A stretch of 64,000 nt of DNA from Lactuca virosa (GCA_928212115.1 CAKMRJ010002223.1:312720413-312784412), one strand, 5' to 3'. Shown: positions 31,862 through 44,934, counted from the stretch's first letter. Program-made: numbers and translations. Notes: generated from the letters alone by a model not told the origin.

Positions 31862-34765
31862 ATCTCCCACTTGGATAAGTCTAATAACTATAACTGCCAA
31901 TGCAATTTCAAAATCCGATTAGCAATTGTAGCTCTTAAAAGCCGCTGTCGAACTCTGATCTTAACAGTAACACGTCCTTTAGATAAGGGATCAAATATTC
32001 CTCCATTCAACAAGATATCCTATAGACATGAGATATGGATTATAATCATTCTCTTTGTCCAGGTTCTGTTTCCCGATTTCCGATTTATGATGACCGACTA
32101 ATTGAATAAATCAAATCAGCTCAGGATTAGCCAAGCGCTTAGGGTGTCATCACTAAATCATCGATTGGCCCACAAATATCGCTTTTATCCCTATTAGGGT
32201 AAAAGGAACGGATAAACTTCGACTCATATGGTTGCTCAATTTACTCATCAAATCACACACAACAATATGTTTTATAACACCAAGTTACTGGTGCGTTTAC
32301 GCATCATCAATGTGCAACCGAGTTTGTAAACTACAACTCATATGTCTCTGTTCCAAGAATATATGATATTATCGACTCATAATCACTCGTGAGAAAATCC
32401 ATGAAGTGATTCAAATGAGCGTGGGTTTATTCCAATACTCAAATCTTATTTTAGAAGTACTCATGAACACTGCATTAAACTTGTGCTATGTCTAAACTCT
32501 TAGACAATCTACAGTCGAATTCGTGACAGTATTACCTCATTACTTACTTCCAAAGTATGATTGACTGTGGATGTTTGAATAACCTAGTTATTCGGGAAGT
32601 AAAACATGTGAAGTGAAACACAAGAATAATCTAATCCTATATGGTTTCAAAACTTTTGAATATAAATAAAACACTTATTATTTAATCACCATACTGATTA
32701 CACCTTATTCATTGTATAATTGTTTTGGCTAATCAACTTAATACTTGAATTAAAACAACAGTCACCCCATGCTCCAAGCATGCACACTATATTTATCTAT
32801 GGTCCTTCCTTTGTGAAATAAATCAATTGAACACATTTCCAATGATGCTCATTTCACAATTCCAAATCCTTATCATAAGAGTAAGAATACCAAATTCTTC
32901 CACTATTAGAATGTGTTAGATTCTAGGCTATCATGCAATGATCATTTTGTAATGTCTAGGCACCAAAGTCACAGAGACTTTGCCAATTACAAAACATTCC
33001 ATTGGAGATTGTTACAAGACAATTCCATAGGTACGAAGTCTCATATTCAAAGTACATTCCTTTGAACATCCTTCTTGCATAAAAGTTTCTACACACAGAT
33101 TCTTTTTATCCAAGTCCCATTATGGAAATATTTCCATATTTGCCATATGACAATTGATTCTTAATAGAATCCTATCTATTCATAATCACGTCAATATGGT
33201 CCATCTATTACTGTGCTTCCAATTTCCCACAAGCGACCAATACTTAGCGAACTTTAGATCGTCCTTAGCAGTTGTTTAACTACCTTAGTTATATCCGGTT
33301 CTGGTCCTTTTTCCCTCTTAATGCCCTAGGTATTTGGAAAAACCAGAGCGAGTGAATATTATAACATATGCAATCGATCCTATACCTGAAGCGTATGGGA
33401 TACGATTATATAATGTCTTACATAAAGACACGATACTTTATCGATCTCTTGCTATAATATAGAATTTCTAATGTTGAAACATTTCAACCTGATATTCATA
33501 TATGCTCAAGACTAAGTTCGGTTAAAATTTCAATCTAAGCTTTTAGATTCGAAATGAAGTATAAGTATCCTCTCCCTTACTATAGCAAAACAACCTTTCA
33601 CACTCTGCAACTTTGCAAATCAAAACTTTGTTTCCTATAAATAGCATTGCTAACTCGCAACACCTATCATAATGATTATGCTCCCACTAGCACTATAATT
33701 ATGTCCTTACTAGGATAACACTTACGCTCCCACTAGCTTTGACATGTACCCATAAATCAGTTGGACTTCTAGAAATCAATACTTACTGACTTTCTTACCA
33801 AAGTTCAGATTTCTTATACAAGATGCTTCGATAAGACTTTATCTAGGTTTCTCAAACTCATACACCTTTTCTTAGATAGGTCATATGTGTGTCTAAACTA
33901 TCTCAGAACTTACAGCAGTAAGTCCCGAATGTTCAGACTATTTGCCATTTCTCACAATTCGAACTATGAAGAGGGATTCCGTAATCATAATTGAATTTGA
34001 GAACGCAAGTGCCACAACTGTTATCTCCTTAAAATCTACCAGTGAAAGCATTTCCTCACAATCGTTTTCATAAAGGAGAGAAACCTTTTGCCACTTAGAT
34101 TTTATAGTGTATGTGTTCCTATCCATGTGAATTTGTTATAACCATAATCACAAGACAAGGTTTGTGACAAATCCAAACTCATATGGACTGAACTTGTTCA
34201 ATCTTAATTTCCAGCCATCTAGTAGCACAAGGGCCTACCATTGCTTCCAAGTTGTTGTGCAGCTCACCCCTATCGATTAATGTACTTTCATTGGCCAAGG
34301 TGCTTTACCTTATGCAATCAAATGAGAACTCATAGAACTCACATGCATTGTTAACTTAATTGGAATAGGCACAGAAACAAGAATATGTCAACACGATAGG
34401 TTGCAATACTCAAGTCGTGTGCTAGTGATAAACAATAGGTTTATTCTTGGTTAGTTCTTGAAACTTTTCAAGATCTTTTAAGACTCCCATTGACCTCTTG
34501 ACATATAAGATTCTCTTGTTAAGGAACATTACTCGACAAATAAATATTCAAGAATTAGTACGGGTTCACATCAAGAACAACACTTCATACGATTGGTTTT
34601 GGTCTTTGTTTTATCCACAACATCACAACTTCCAATCTTAAATGTACATGAGTAAGAGAACTTTTTGTACTCTACATTTCATGATGTGTTTATAAATCTA
34701 CTTAGGATATGTCATTCAAGATACAATCTCTGAGTACGACTCTAAGACTTGATTTTGGAACGAAG
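31862..34765 (-). other. Co2 internal ORF-poor region, left part
   Basis: Homologous to 57230-60040 of Co4. No frame encodes a recognisable protein on either strand. Holds a hairpin with an invariant loop at 33970-33984, and repeated GCTCCCACTAG segments (33679, 33729), which read as AGTGGGAGC on the element strand and resemble extra polypurine tracts. Confidence 0.6.
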
Positions 34766-36458
34766 TGTAACGCCCTGTTCTAAAATATTCATTTATGGAT
34801 GTCAGAAGCCAAGGCTAGGGGCGTTTTGGTCACTTATGGGCTTTGAGTTTTATTCGAGAAGGTTTCGGGCCGGAGTGTGTTGCTAGAAGCGTAGGGCTTC
34901 TCCCCACCTTTCTGTGGAAATAAAGTTCATCGGAAACGGATCTAGAATGAAGGAGTTATGACACTTTTAAGATATTGACAATAATGGTCCCTAAAGGAAA
35001 TGTTTGGCAAGGAGGACCCATGCATGCAAAGAAGGCATGCATGGGTTTGGCTGGGTACACCCAGCGTAAGCTGGGTTACGCCCAACATCTAAAGGGAAAG
35101 GATCGCAGGTGTTGTTTAGTGTACGCCCAGCGTACTGGAGGTACACCCAGCGTACGCCCAGAGTCCAGAAAGCCCTAAATTTAGGTTGTGCCACTATATA
35201 AGGAACATTATACCCTCAAGTCTAGCCTCCTTATCACCCCTAGACAGTTTTCACGAAACCCTAAACCTCCCTTGTGTGTTTTTGGAGCGTGGAGGCCTTG
35301 GAAGAAGGATTCTAGTGTTGTAAAGTCATTTTCTCAAACAAGTGAAGAGCAAGGAGAGTGGTGGACCAAAGGAGAAGATATAGATATGGGATATTGGCTT
35401 CATTTCGGACCTTTTCAAGGTAAAAAGTTTTGAGCTTGATGATTAATCTCTTAGATCTCTCTTAGTACAAGTTTATGGACTCTTTTGGTCCCAAGAATGG
35501 ATCTTTGAGACTCAAGCACGTTTCTAAGTCCAGGGTTGCCTCCCTTAGAGTCATCTGAGTCCCTTAAGCAGTAAAGTTCCAACCTTTAGGACTTATTTGT
35601 GTTCATGCATGAGATCTAGCCCTTGGAATGAAAGTATGTTGTCCCCTTTTGAGTTTGGGCTTATTTGGTGGATTGCAAGTCACCAAGTTAGTGACTTTAT
35701 GAATTAAGACGTGGAAGAGGACTTGGATCTGAGTTTGTAGCCTTTGGATCGGAGTATTAAGAACTTAATGGAAAAGTGGCTTAATAGGGCTGTACGTTGG
35801 GCGTACAAGGAGGTACGCACGACGTACAAGCCATCAGCCAGTACGCTTAGCGTACCTAGGAGTACGCCCCGCGTACTCTGCCGGTTTGGGTTTTGAGTAA
35901 TTGGGTCTCGGTGTGGGCTGTGCTTTGGACTTTGGGTCTTTGGCCCTTAGTGGGCCATTAGGAGCCAGTTAATATGGGCCAAGTATATGTGTCTGGGCTT
36001 AGGGCAAGGCCCAATAAAGGGATTGGGCCTAATATAGCAAATTGGGCGATTAGTGGGCCACTAGTGGGCTTGGAAAGCTTACATAGTGTTAGGCCTTAGT
36101 TTTGGGCCTTAGATATGGACCAACTTGGTCTAGGGGTAGAATGGTCATTTTATCCCCGTAAGGATAATAGTATTGGACTAAGTGATGTTTGGTATTGGTA
36201 GTCGGGAAGCCGAAGGTTCAGTAGTTCGGGAATTGCCAGTCAGCAGCCAGAGGAGTATCGGCAAGGTTCAGCAGTGCAAGGTGAGTCTCCTCACTGTTTG
36301 TATGGGGTCTACGGCCACAATGCCGGCCCATTTAGTTTATGTATGGTAGGAAGACCCGGGGGTTAGCCCTAGGCATTATGCATGAAAGACCAGGAGGAGG
36401 CTCCTGGCACACAATATGTAATTATGTATGGTAGGAAGAACCGGGGGTTAGCCCTAGG
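34766..36458 (+). mobile_element. LTR-b: plus-strand gypsy-type LTR, 3' end missing
   Basis: Begins TGTAACGCCCTG inside Co2 (preceded by CGAAG). Contains TACGCCCAGCGTAC-type palindromes at 35050-35160 and 35810-35880, TATATAAGG at 35195-35203, donor-like CAAG|GTAAAAAG at 35420 and GCAAG|GTGAGTC at 36281. Resembles the Gy5 LTR throughout, but stops at 36458 where LTR-c begins; the expected GACGTTACA end is absent. Confidence 0.78.
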
Positions 36459-36889
36459 TGTCACACCCCGCTAAAGCGGAAACACAGGGCGTGGCAGTAC
36501 AAAGGGTTTCATCGCAAAAGTTAAAAGACAACACCAACCATAGTATTAAAAATCATTACAAATTCACAATGGGTTTGAACAACTTTTAAAAGAAATTACA
36601 ATGTAAATTGAAATACAACACATGCGAATGCTCCTAAAAGTGAAGTGTCCCTAAGTGCCACTTACTCGATGATTCCTGAAAAAGCATGTAAAACGAGCGT
36701 CAACTATAAAAATAGTTGGTGAGTACTCACAGATAAACAAAATAATACTGGTTCCATGAATTGAAATCAAAGTTTTGATAAAAGTTTCCAATAATAAAAG
36801 TATATTGTTAAAATGAGTAAATAAGTTTGTAAAAACAAAGTTCTTTGTCATCATGAGAGATAAGGTATGTTGCCCAAATAAGATGCAAC

Positions 36890-37115
36890 ATTCATATTCT
36901 CATGGAAGATAAAGTTCGTTACTCAAACGAGTAAACAAGTTTCATTGCTAAAATGAGCAATCAATTTCGTTGCTACAAGGAGCAAACAATTTCATTGCTA
37001 AAACATGTATATAAGTTTTCAGTAATAACAGTTCGTTGTTGTAATGAGAAACAAAGTTCATTGCTATAATTAATAAACAAGTTTATTGCTATAATAAGTA
37101 ACGAGTTTGTATGTG
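36890..37115. repeat. Degenerate ~30-bp tandem repeat in LTR-c
   Basis: Repeated units like TTCGTTGCTAAAATGAGCAA followed by ACAAGTTT, about seven copies with substitutions. No coding meaning. Confidence 0.6.
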
Positions 37116-37859
37116 TATGAGCAAACAATGAGTATCAACCAAACCTATGACTGAAGCCCTATCAAGATCTATGCTTATCGTTCCATAGATGAATATGGTA
37201 TCATGCACTCCAGCAATAGGGCGAGTGAGGAGTTGTCAATTCCTAATAGCGCTATCCATAATGACCATTGGCTCAAAGAGTTAATGGTTAGAGATAAGGG
37301 AAGGGCCTTAGTACGATAAGTTCTCATGTTCCATGTTGCATAGACATACATAGAGAGATATAACAATAAAATAGCAATCATGTTTGATACAAATCAATTT
37401 AAATACAACATTCAAATAATAGTTTTTCGGGACATGCTTTTCCACCCCAAAACATAAAAAATGAAAATAGGGGAGTGCGTGAATACTCACAATGCATTGA
37501 GATGATGCAAATGGTGCCTTGATCTACGCTCCACTCGTACCACTATCGTTTTTCCTACAACGACGTTACACACTAATGAGTCCCTAATTGAAATCTAATA
37601 CTAGTATACTTACTACTACAATAGAATTATGCCAATAATGTGTCAAAGTTTAATATTGATAGGTTACAAACATTTTTCTGTGAAAATTAAATTTCAAAGA
37701 ATCAATTGTTATATAACAATTTAAGTGGAAAATTCTCATTATTGAAATGTTAATATTTAACATTTTAAGAGGTATTCCAATGATTAAAATATTCAAAAAC
37801 TAAATCAATTTAGTTCTAAACTTTCCTAAACTTTTCATTTCAATGTTAATTGAAGTCAA

Positions 37860-39070
37860 AGACCTTAAGATAAATTTTCTTGACTTTTTGATTTGTCTAA
37901 TTATTTTTCACCATTTAATTCCTTGAATAATCATAAAATCATGGAAAATAGTAAAAAGTTAATAAAAATTACCAAACTTCAGATTTTGGTTCTAACTACA
38001 TTAAAAGACTTCCAGATAAATTTTCATGGTTTATAGATATGTATAACCAATTTTCTTATAATTAATTCTCTAAATAGATAAAAATTCATGAAAAATAGCA
38101 ATCAGTTAAGAAAATTCCCCAAACTTCTTATATTACTGCCATTACACATACTTAAGCTGGGAAAAATATAAAAATGGATTTATAAATTGTTTAACCCAAT
38201 TTTTATGATTTTTGTGCATTTATTCTAATAAAAATGGAGATAAATAGAAAACAGTTTCCAAAATTGTCTAAAATTTTTGTAACACTGTTATTACATATAT
38301 AGAAGCTGTGAAAAATATAAAAGATATTTTTCAATTAGTATTGCTATTTTTCCTTGTTTAATCCTCTTAAATAATCATTAACTGAATAATAATTATTAAA
38401 CAGTTAAAGTAAATTACCAAAAATTTTGTACACTTCATTTACAGAGTAAATAATCTGGGAAAAATACCAAATGTGGTTTTTATATACTGAAATCCGATTT
38501 TGTGTATTTAAGTGTATTTAATCTTAGAAAATAGGAGAAAAATAGTATACAGAAGAGAAAAATCATCAAAATTTTTATGTAGCCTCCTAATGTACTACAA
38601 GGTGTTCTGGTAAACTTTCATGAATTTTGGATGAGCAGAACTATTTGTTCTATTTTTAGGCCATTATAAATACAAAAATCGGGGAAAATAGGAATGCATT
38701 ATGAAAAATTCTGAAAATATTTTTCTGAGTTTTATACCTCTGGTAGCAACTGCGAAAATTGTTATATATTTTTTAAGATTCTCTAAAGTGCTTTTATGAT
38801 TTATTGGAGCCAAACAAAAAGAAAATTCAAAACCATATTAAACAGTAACAAAAACCGATGAAATTTAATTTGGGGTCATTTCTTAGCATAGGGGTCATCC
38901 ACGAATTTACCTAGGATTTATAGACATCAGAAAGTATTTTATATGATTTATTGCCCTATTTTATTTCAATAATTATAATAATTCGAGAAAAATGAATTAT
39001 TTTCTGAAAATTTGTTGAACATCTCATTTTGTTGATGGAAATCTGGGAAAAATCGGATTTGGTCAGAAAA
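37860..39070. repeat. ~148-bp degenerate tandem repeat in LTR-c
   Basis: Landmark GGGAAAAATA-like segments recur at about 37868, 38011, 38159, 38308, 38457, 38609, 38752, 38901 and 39055, and a second landmark (TTACCAAACTT-like) tracks the same period. Spacing 143-154 bp, about nine degenerate units. AT-rich and noncoding. Confidence 0.65.
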
Positions 39071-40526
39071 GGAGTTTTAGATATTTATTTGGAAATAAAT
39101 CCTTCATGAACATATTTGAAAGCTTTTAACAACATACTTTGATGATCTAGCATCTAAGCTTGAAGATCATCACATGCATGTTTGTTTGAAGACCATTCAT
39201 GAGTTTGAAATATTCAAAAATCGTTTTTGAAAAGAAAACTTAGAGTGCATGTGGTGATTTTCCACCAAAACTTGTAGAAAAGTGCATTTTCATGATCTTG
39301 ACTTAGGTTTAGGTCCTTGGATTTCACCATTTACAACATGCATGTTGTTTTTGGGTGAAATCCTACCATCATCATCATCAAAACTGAAGTGAATGAACAT
39401 GCACACATATTTTCTAAGAGAAAGGTGTAGAAGAAGAAGGAAATGCAAGAAAAAACCTTGAAAACATGGAGGAAAATGAAAGGAAATCGTGTTCTACCTT
39501 AATGAACACCACTAGATGATGAAGATTTTGAGCATCATGAGTGTTCTTGGACTTGTTTGCTGTAAAATTTCTTGGTTCATAGAGGGAGGAAGAGAGAAAA
39601 TGTGTGTGAGAGTGTGAGAGAGAAATGAGAGAGAATGAGGGAAGATGGAGTGTGAGAGAGAAGAAGAATGATTTTGTGTTGGGAAGAGGAGAGATATGGG
39701 GAGGGAGATCCGAATTTTCAATGAGGAGAGAGACTCCCCACCTCTTCCATTTACTTTATATAAATTTGCCTTAATTTTTATAAATTTTCCCATTTTTTAT
39801 AAAGTGTGAATTAAGCCATGATTTGTTTTATTAAATTATTGATTTAACTTGTTAATTAGGAATAAATGTTGATAGTTTAAAATTTATTTTCCTTGAATTC
39901 ATTTTCATAATTTTGATTATTATAAGATAATATTAGAAGCTTCATAATTATTTTATAGAATTTTTAAGGTTAAAGTTTATAAATGTGAGTTTTTAGGGCA
40001 TTTAGGGTTTTTAGGGTCTTGAGATTTAATAAATATTTGGATATCAAGATAAATTGAATTATTTGAGATTTCAATTTATGTTAGAGTTTCATAACTCTTT
40101 TCTAGTTAAAAATAATGTTTGTAATTTATTTTTATCGATTTATTGGCATTCTATGTAGTGGTTTCGAGATTCAAGCGAAATTGAGGAATCAAGTATACTA
40201 GTCCTAGTTTTCAACTCTAACTTAAGTTCCAACGAGACTAGGACCTCATTTCTACCACTAGGTCAAGTGCATGATGCGTGTATATGATTCATGAAAAGGT
40301 GTTCGAGTCAAAGAGTGACCCGAATATCGATAGTCTCTACAGTTAAGTAGTTATAGAATTCACATATCAATGTGAAATCTATGCACACTATCCATTGATT
40401 CTAATTGTTTCCAAGTTTCTAGTAGGTTATAACTTAGCTTCTAGTTACTAAGTCTAGTATGTGTAGTGCCTATATGTGCAACTAAGTTTAGTCAAATCTA
40501 AAACCGACTCGAATTTTGACGACTGT

Positions 40527-40661
40527 CACATCCAATGCCCCTTCTCTTGGTAATAGTGGACTTACCTGAAGTAGAGTCATACATTTTGACTTTACCATCC
40601 TTGCGATCCTTCAGGTAGATACGACAGCTTCACATCCAATGCCCCTTCTCTTGGTAATAGA
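40527..40661. repeat. 30-bp direct repeat flanking the LTR-c/Co2 junction
   Basis: CACATCCAATGCCCCTTCTC plus ten more bases occurs at 40527-40556 and again at 40632-40661. The second copy is in its natural gag context; the first sits right at the end of LTR-c. A junction duplication of about 105-bp period. Confidence 0.8.
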
Positions 40662-41309
40662 AACATGTGGACTCCTTGGGAATCACACATGGAACAATCT
40701 CAAACTTGGCCTTTCTCTTATGGTTAAAGTTTTTGACCATGGCCAATTTCTCTCCCTTAGGAGAAGAAATCATTTCTGGACTATCACCTTTGCCATTGTT
40801 AGGGTCCATGGAAATTTGGGATGCAAATCTTCCTATCAAATTTTCTTGACCAGTGCTCCAAATCATTGCTGATTCAGCAGCAATAAGCAAATAGGTAAGA
40901 GCAATAAGGGTCACATCGTGGTCTCTCATATAGTAGTCCTTAATGAACCCGCTATATGACGTAAGAAGTGATTGAAGAACCAAGTCAACAGCCAGCTTCC
41001 TTGAGACAACGACACCCAACATTTCCAGCCTGTCAATATGCAACTTCATCTCCAAGACATGAGCACATACAGACTTTCCATCTTCGTGTTTACTTGCCAA
41101 TAGGGCTTGAGTGATCTTAAACGTTTCAAGTCGACAAACATGTGGGTTAGGGAGAACTATTGGAGGAGGTGGAGGAAGAGAAGTTCCACCAACGCACGAG
41201 GAAGGGATTGATCTTTCACCTTGATCGTCATGTGGAATATCATCTTCATAAGGAAAACTTTTTCCAAAAGATTCAGGAAGACCGTAGTTGTCAGAACTAA
41301 AAATCTACA
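40630..41309 (-). pseudogene. gag: Co2 gag (UBN2-type), degenerate
   Basis: The minus frame is open from about 41305 through an internal TTG to 40630. It begins with an acidic/Pro-rich N-terminus (SLPPPPPIVLPNP), then the copia Gag helix (EDGKSVCAHVLEMKLHIDRLEMLGVVV, seen around 41085-41010), LVLQSLLTSYSGFIKDYY and LLIAAESAMIW, a basic stretch and half of a zinc knuckle (CFYYQEKGHW). It then stops, with knuckle and downstream pol disrupted. Makes the particle protein in relatives; this copy lacks an N-terminal ATG in context and a complete knuckle. Confidence 0.75.
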
Positions 41310-42937
41310 AGGGATAAATTCAAGTTAATTGATTCAATCCTTAATATAACACCCAAATGAAATATTAAGGCTAGGACCCAACACAATAATTCACAATTCG
41401 GAAGAGGGATACCGTAATCCATTTGTAAATTATTTGTTGACAGGTAAATGACGATTTACCAATTCCACCATGAAAACAAAATCTTAGACGAATTAGGTTT
41501 TAAATGAAATTCCTAGATCTTTTGAGATTCATTGAACTTTTCAATGGCATGTTTAATCTCGATTATGCCCTTCAAGTTAGTGACTGGGATGCCAAGGATC
41601 ACAAACAATGTGTGAATAACTATGCAAACTAGCTTGGTACTCTCGAAGTCATTTATCACCTAATCAATGTGCCGGCTAGCCACACACGCTCCATTGATCT
41701 AAGATAACCTACGAGCTACCCATTACCATCCTTCATTAGTCCATATTAGTGTGCCGGTTAACCACACACGCTCCACTAACTGACCAATAAGGTGCAATGT
41801 GCAATTTCATGGGTTAGCATCAAATTCACATTTTCCTAAAGTTACTAAGAATTGGGAATTTAGAAAAGTTTAGTTACTTGTATTTTTCATTATACTTATT
41901 AATGAGAATGTCCTATCCTACCCGTTTGGCTAACGACCCTTCACTAGTCAAGGAAGCAGTGGGTGAGAGTGGACACCCATTCAATCGCCATTTTATAGGC
42001 AATTTCCTTATACCCCCCTTATAGACCAGCTTCGTGAATGAGGCCTACTAAGGGAAGACTGAATTTTAACTTATACATATATAATATATTAGACTTTTAT
42101 TTTATATAGTATAAGGGTGTATTTTAAACATTTAAAATACTAAATGGTTTAATAGATTAATAAATTAGACTCTTAATTTAATTAAATTTAAACCATGTCA
42201 TTATGGATTTATTAATTATCTCTTTTAATTAAACACTTAATTAATTTTAATAAAACCATAAGGGTGAAATTTGAACTATTCAAACTCTCAAGGTTCTAAA
42301 TTTAAGATTTCAAAATTAAAGCTATTTAATCAAATTTAAAGTACAAAACCACAAGGTACACTTTTGAAAATTTTCCAAAATACTAGGGTTTAAGAATTTA
42401 ATATTTCAAAATTAAAACCTTTTAATCAATTTTTAAATTCCAAAACTTGAGGGCAAATTTTGAAACTTTTCAAAACTTCTTGGATCAATTTGAAAACAAT
42501 TAATCATATAATTATCTATATCACAAAATTGACCTAATCTAATTTCATATAGCAAGATGATTCAAATCAAATTCTACAAATAATCAATATTTTCACAAAA
42601 TCAAGTAAACATCTTAAAATTGACAATCATCATGCAATTGAATGAGGATAATCATTACCTTATCATAAAAATCGAATTTTATCAGTCAAAATAGTTTGTG
42701 GTAATGATCCTAATCCAATTCTGGCAAAAAAACCAAAAAATTCTGCCAACAGAGGATCCTACTCGTCGAGTTTATGACATGGATTCGACGAGTTCATTAC
42801 ATATGATCCAACTCGTCGAGTTCCCTTATAGGACTCGTAGAGTACAACAGTCAGTTGCCAAAAATGACATTTTTTCAGCTTTGAAAATCAAACAATTGCA
42901 TCAATATAACAGAAAACACCCTAGGCTCTAATACCAC
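41310..42937 (-). other. Co2 leader: structured, noncoding
   Basis: Between PBS and gag. Contains hairpins with conserved loops at 41403-41417, 41584-41598 (15-nt class) and 41670-41691, 41752-41773 (22-nt class), plus ACTCGTCGAGT-type palindromes at 42761-42843 close to the PBS that Co4 lacks. PBS complement at 42924-42936. No ORF of note. Confidence 0.65.
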
Positions 42938-43717
42938 TGAAGGGGTTTTGAGCACTATAACAATCCTATGGTGCACATACAACCCTAAATGCTTTGGATC
43001 TAAGTTTTCTCAAGTTATACATGCATTTTCATTTCATCCAAAGCATAAACCCTAACTAGCATACAAATATAGGATTTACAATATAAAACAAGTTAGATGA
43101 ATACCTCTTGTTGTAGCTTGTGAATCTTGGCCTTTCAACAGCTTAGTACCTCAAATGTGATACCTCTAATAAGTAAGAAACACCAAAAGAAAATAGAGGA
43201 TTATGAGAGAGGTTAGGAGTCACCAAAATATCGGCTAGGGTTTCACTTTGGAATAGCTTGGCCGATTTTAGGGATGATAGGGGTTGCTTTTATAGTGTGG
43301 AATTCCTAGGGTTTCATACATGTAAACCCTAATTCACCATGACTCTTCACATTTCATAGGCCCTTTGGATTAAACCGTCATGGACTCTCATATATGTTTA
43401 GTCCATCCCTAATCAACACGGATCATTATCCCAGACTATAAGTATTACTGATTTACCTAATCAGTCCCTGTAAATTTAATCAGTCTCTTTTGATCACTAA
43501 ATTAATTCCAAATTAATTCTTGATCAATACCAATTAAATAATATGATTTCTCAATTAATATATTATTCATATAATATATTAATAAATCACAAATAACCTC
43601 TTTCTCAAAAATCCATCCTATCAAATTGCTCTGGTGAAGGCAACCCAAAAGGACCATGATACTATCGGGTCAAGTACATACCAATTTATAGTTATGGGCT
43701 TAGACGCTAATCCAACA
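42938..43717 (-). mobile_element. Co2 5' LTR
   Basis: 780 bp; ends against the PBS on its left (+ coordinates) and the GATAT target duplication on its right. Partner of 31084-31861. Confidence 0.9.
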
Positions 43718-43722
43718 GATAT

Positions 43723-44369
43723 CTCGTCTTCTTCATTTCCTCATCTGTAGCGTACTGAAGATCCAACAGAACCCTCTCACGAAACTTGGCAGTGATCTCC
43801 GCCATTGTCTCAGTAGTATGGCGAAGGTTCTGAAACTCCCTCTCCAACTACTGCACCTCGATCGCTGGTGCAAACTCCTCCTTGAATCTCCTAACAAACT
43901 ATCCCCAAGTCATGGCCACCACTGCCGTAGATCCTAAAGCTCATCCGACCTCATCCCACCAGTCACGTGCTTGGTATCTCAACAGGCATGATGAAAACCC
44001 TACCTTTTCCCCCTCAGGGAAAAAACTCATACGATGAGCATTCTCCATGTCAACGATCCAGCGTCGGCTAGCGATGGGGTCCTTAGCCCTAAAGAACTCT
44101 GGAGCTTCACAAGCCTTGAACTCCCGAAATGAGGGAGTTCGCTCTCCTAAATGACCCGAAGGGATCTCGGCCCGAAAGGCCCCGAGCCGCTCATCTAGAA
44201 TCTCCATAATCCCCTCTGTGATGGTACTAAACATTACAGGAGTAAAATCCAAGATACCGAAAGTGACCTCGGCTGCAATGAACTTGCGTAGCCTCTCATA
44301 AATCGGTTCTGTGCCCGAGGCAGAACCAGAACCAGAACCAAAACCTCCTCCTCGAGTGATCACTACCAT
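43723..44369 (-). pseudogene. gag: Gy3 gag N-terminal half
   Basis: Starts at the MVVITRGGGFGSGSG methionine (44369). Core motifs as in Gy2: TPSFREFKACEAPEF, DPIASRRWI, MSFFPEGEKVGF, ARDWW, and after a frame break MTWG, QLEREFQNLRHTTE-like, ITAKFRERVLL and KKTRY, where Co2 is inserted. At least two in-frame TAG codons sit where the relatives have CAG (for example VQ-stop-LERE against QQLARE). Confidence 0.82.
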
Positions 44370-44934
44370 ACTCAAAATGAAATAGAACATATAAAAGATA
44401 AACATAAAACTCAAGGAAACTCCTAATATACAGGTATCCTTAGAATCTCCAAGGCCGTCCTTGTCTCGAGTACAGATCATGTGCTACCAATAGTACGGGC
44501 CCAATACTACCTTCCACACCTATCTGCACTTTCCTCAAGAACCATTATGAATCCTCTAATTCACCACATTGAATCCATATATAATCCCATGCTATATCAC
44601 ATACAAATTCTACAATGGCGTCACCTAGGAATTCCTAGGAATTCCCAATTCGACCGCCTCTACAATACTAAGAATCTCAACCAACAATGTTGGTTTCCTT
44701 ATGCATGCAAGTTATACACCGAATGGGATCACATAGACTGTCAAATGATGATTCTGCCCAAAGTCCACATCCAAACAAGTAACAAGAAATTATGCTAAAC
44801 CAATCATTTTAGGGCTATATGATCCTAATTGTATACAACTTTTAAAGCATACACTTAGCAATTAACTAAGCCAATGTCAATTACAAGTAACACATAGAAT
44901 CTAATTCCCCTAGGCTACAAGGCATCGCACAAAG
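44370..44934 (-). other. Gy3 leader with conserved palindrome
   Basis: Homologous to the Gy5 leader. The GGGCCC near-palindrome lies at about 44491-44510, 122 bases before gag. Homology ends near 44934, where the sequence jumps straight into the LTR, so the PBS and LTR end were deleted. Confidence 0.6.

Larger units (their letters stand above)
36459..40530 (-). mobile_element. LTR-c: ~4.07-kb minus-strand solo LTR, gypsy type
   Basis: In minus orientation begins TGTGACAGTCGTC and ends CGGGGTGTGACA, both canonical gypsy LTR ends, with no PBS, purine tract or coding DNA between. A minus TATATAAAG lies at 39754-39762. The outer flanks (CTAGG before, TCCAA after) do not match, so this is not a simple solo LTR with intact target duplication; it probably took part in the deletion that removed Co2 and LTR-b sequence. 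Confidence 0.7.
31084..43717 (-). mobile_element. Co2: minus-strand copia element with target duplication GATAT
   Basis: LTRs 31084-31861 (3') and 42938-43717 (5'), flanked by GATAT at 31079-31083 and 43718-43722, a perfect 5-bp target duplication inside the Gy3 gag. PBS complement GGCTCTAATACCA at 42924-42936; purine-tract complement ATCTCCCACTTGG just after 31861. Internal coding is limited to a degenerate gag; pol is not recognisable. The interior was later invaded by LTR-b and LTR-c (34766-40530) with loss of roughly 0.9 kb relative to Co4. Probably non-autonomous. Confidence 0.9.

Noticed and set aside
39512..39793. 93-codon minus-strand frame, Ser-rich
   Set aside because: Falls right downstream of the LTR-c TATA box in a GA/CT-rich leader; no homology, and absent as a frame elsewhere.
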